Below, one piece after another: positions 4,980 to 5,521 of a stretch of DNA of 5,521 nt (its first letter is position 1; every line of letters begins with the position of its first letter). A program made the position numbers and the translations under genes. A model generated the notes under the pieces. It did no database searches. It was not told the DNA's origin and saw only the letters and a program-made list of their open reading frames with translations. Origin of the DNA: Thermoplasmata archaeon (lineage in GTDB: Archaea > Thermoplasmatota > Thermoplasmata > Lutacidiplasmatales > UBA184); NCBI GenBank assembly GCA_030040865.1, contig JASHSX010000134.1:1-5521 (forward strand). Reading direction: 5' to 3'.

Positions 4980-5521
4980 TTACGCCCGCTCCGGTCGGGG
5001 TCGACCCGCAGGAACGTACGTCGCGACGTACCCGTCGCCCACGCGCTCGACGCCGACCGTCTCGAGCGCGACCGGGCCCTGGTCGGCGTCCGGACCCCCG
5101 GCCAGGGACGGCGCCGTCGAGCCGCCGATCACCTGCGGGGCGTAGTAGACGGTGAACCGATCGAACAGCCCGTCGCGCAGCACGCTCGCGAGGATGCGGG
5201 AGCCGCCTTCCACCATCAGCCGTCGCACCCCCCGCCGCGCCAGCGCCGCGAACAGCTCCGTGAGGTCGACCGAGACGGCACCGGCGACGATCCGCTCCAC
5301 GTGCGCGGGATACGTCCGTGAGTTCGCCCGCGAGGTGGCCAGGATCGTCGGCGCCGACCCGTCCAGCACCCGGGCCTGCGGCGGGGTTCGCCCCGACGCG
5401 TCGACGACGACCCGGACCGGGTCGGGCCCGGGAGGCTCGCGAAGCTGGTCCCAGTGGACCCGGAGCGACGGGTCGTCGGCGAGGACCGTCCCGACCCCGA
5501 CCAGGATCGCATCGGAGTTCG
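4980..5521 (-). CDS. arfC: RibD-type reductase of riboflavin biosynthesis (3' part; start outside window)
   Basis: The frame is open from the right edge to a TAA at 4982-4980 and gives 179 complete codons. The fragment begins NSDAILVGVGTVLADDPSL, the characteristic RibD C-terminal/HTP-reductase signature that contributes to NADPH and substrate binding. It continues with VRVVVDASGRTPP (35-47), the nucleotide-binding segment LMVEGGSRILASVL (101-114), and FTVYYAPQVIGG (122-133). In archaea the stand-alone reductase (ArfC/RibD2) reduces 2,5-diamino-6-ribosylamino-4(3H)-pyrimidinone 5'-phosphate with NAD(P)H, the step after the Arf GTP-cyclohydrolase and formamide hydrolase, in FMN, FAD and F420 precursor supply. 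Archaeal forms are usually about 220-230 residues, so roughly 40-50 N-terminal residues are missing. If a deaminase domain were fused upstream it would instead be a bifunctional RibD, which this window cannot exclude. The last residues (AGRPRPERA) are a basic, probably disordered tail. Confidence 0.9.
   Translation of the reverse strand, partial: NSDAILVGVGTVLADDPSLRVHWDQLREPPGPDPVRVVVDASGRTPPQARVLDGSAPTILATSRANSRTYPAHVERIVAGAVSVDLTELFAALARRGVRRLMVEGGSRILASVLRDGLFDRFTVYYAPQVIGGSTAPSLAGGPDADQGPVALETVGVERVGDGYVATYVPAGRPRPERA

Noticed and set aside
1..5521. Mobile element, CRISPR array, defence system or prophage
   Set aside because: No transposase, integrase, direct-repeat array or compositional break was seen. 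All recognised genes are core or metabolic, and base composition is uniform apart from short promoter patches.

Overview
The window is a gene-dense, very GC-rich (roughly 70%) stretch of an archaeal chromosome. A RIO1-type kinase, a Dim2/Pno1-type KH protein, a small subunit of an archaeal/eukaryotic-type primase and an archaeal-type riboflavin reductase together point to Archaea. So do TATA-like elements a fixed 25-30 bases ahead of start codons that lack Shine-Dalgarno sequences (leaderless or short-leader transcripts). A GC-rich Thermoplasmatota or similar euryarchaeal lineage is my guess; nothing here fixes the lineage.

Layout. Bases 3-143 (+) probably hold the C-terminal end of a gene that starts outside the window; I do not recognise it. 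It converges on a small zinc-metallopeptidase-like gene (748-185, -) with the motif HEYLHSLGYLD. That gene is divergent from a three-gene plus-strand operon: rio1 (867-1652), dim2-like KH gene (1659-2234) and priS (2237-3493), with 6-base and 2-base gaps. The 118-base divergent control region contains two TATA-like elements facing away from each other and two inverted repeats. The right half is all minus strand: a fumarylacetoacetate hydrolase (FAH) family enzyme (4433-3429), whose 3' end overlaps the 3' end of priS by 65 bases in antisense; a four-helix membrane protein (4913-4506); and the C-terminal 179 residues of a RibD-type reductase of riboflavin synthesis (5521-4980), which runs off the window.

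How they work together. Rio1 and the KH protein are known partners in late maturation of the small ribosomal subunit, so their coupling is expected. PriS makes the primers for DNA replication; placing it directly behind them puts ribosome maturation and replication priming on one likely transcript. The minus-strand genes look like separately promoted housekeeping or metabolic genes with no obvious common pathway. No mobile element, CRISPR array, tRNA or rRNA was found, and no gene-free stretch exceeds about 120 bases. The window looks like an ordinary core region. Its oddities are the cysteine-free PriS, the Asp-type metallopeptidase motif, the antisense gene overlap and the inverted repeats in the promoters.
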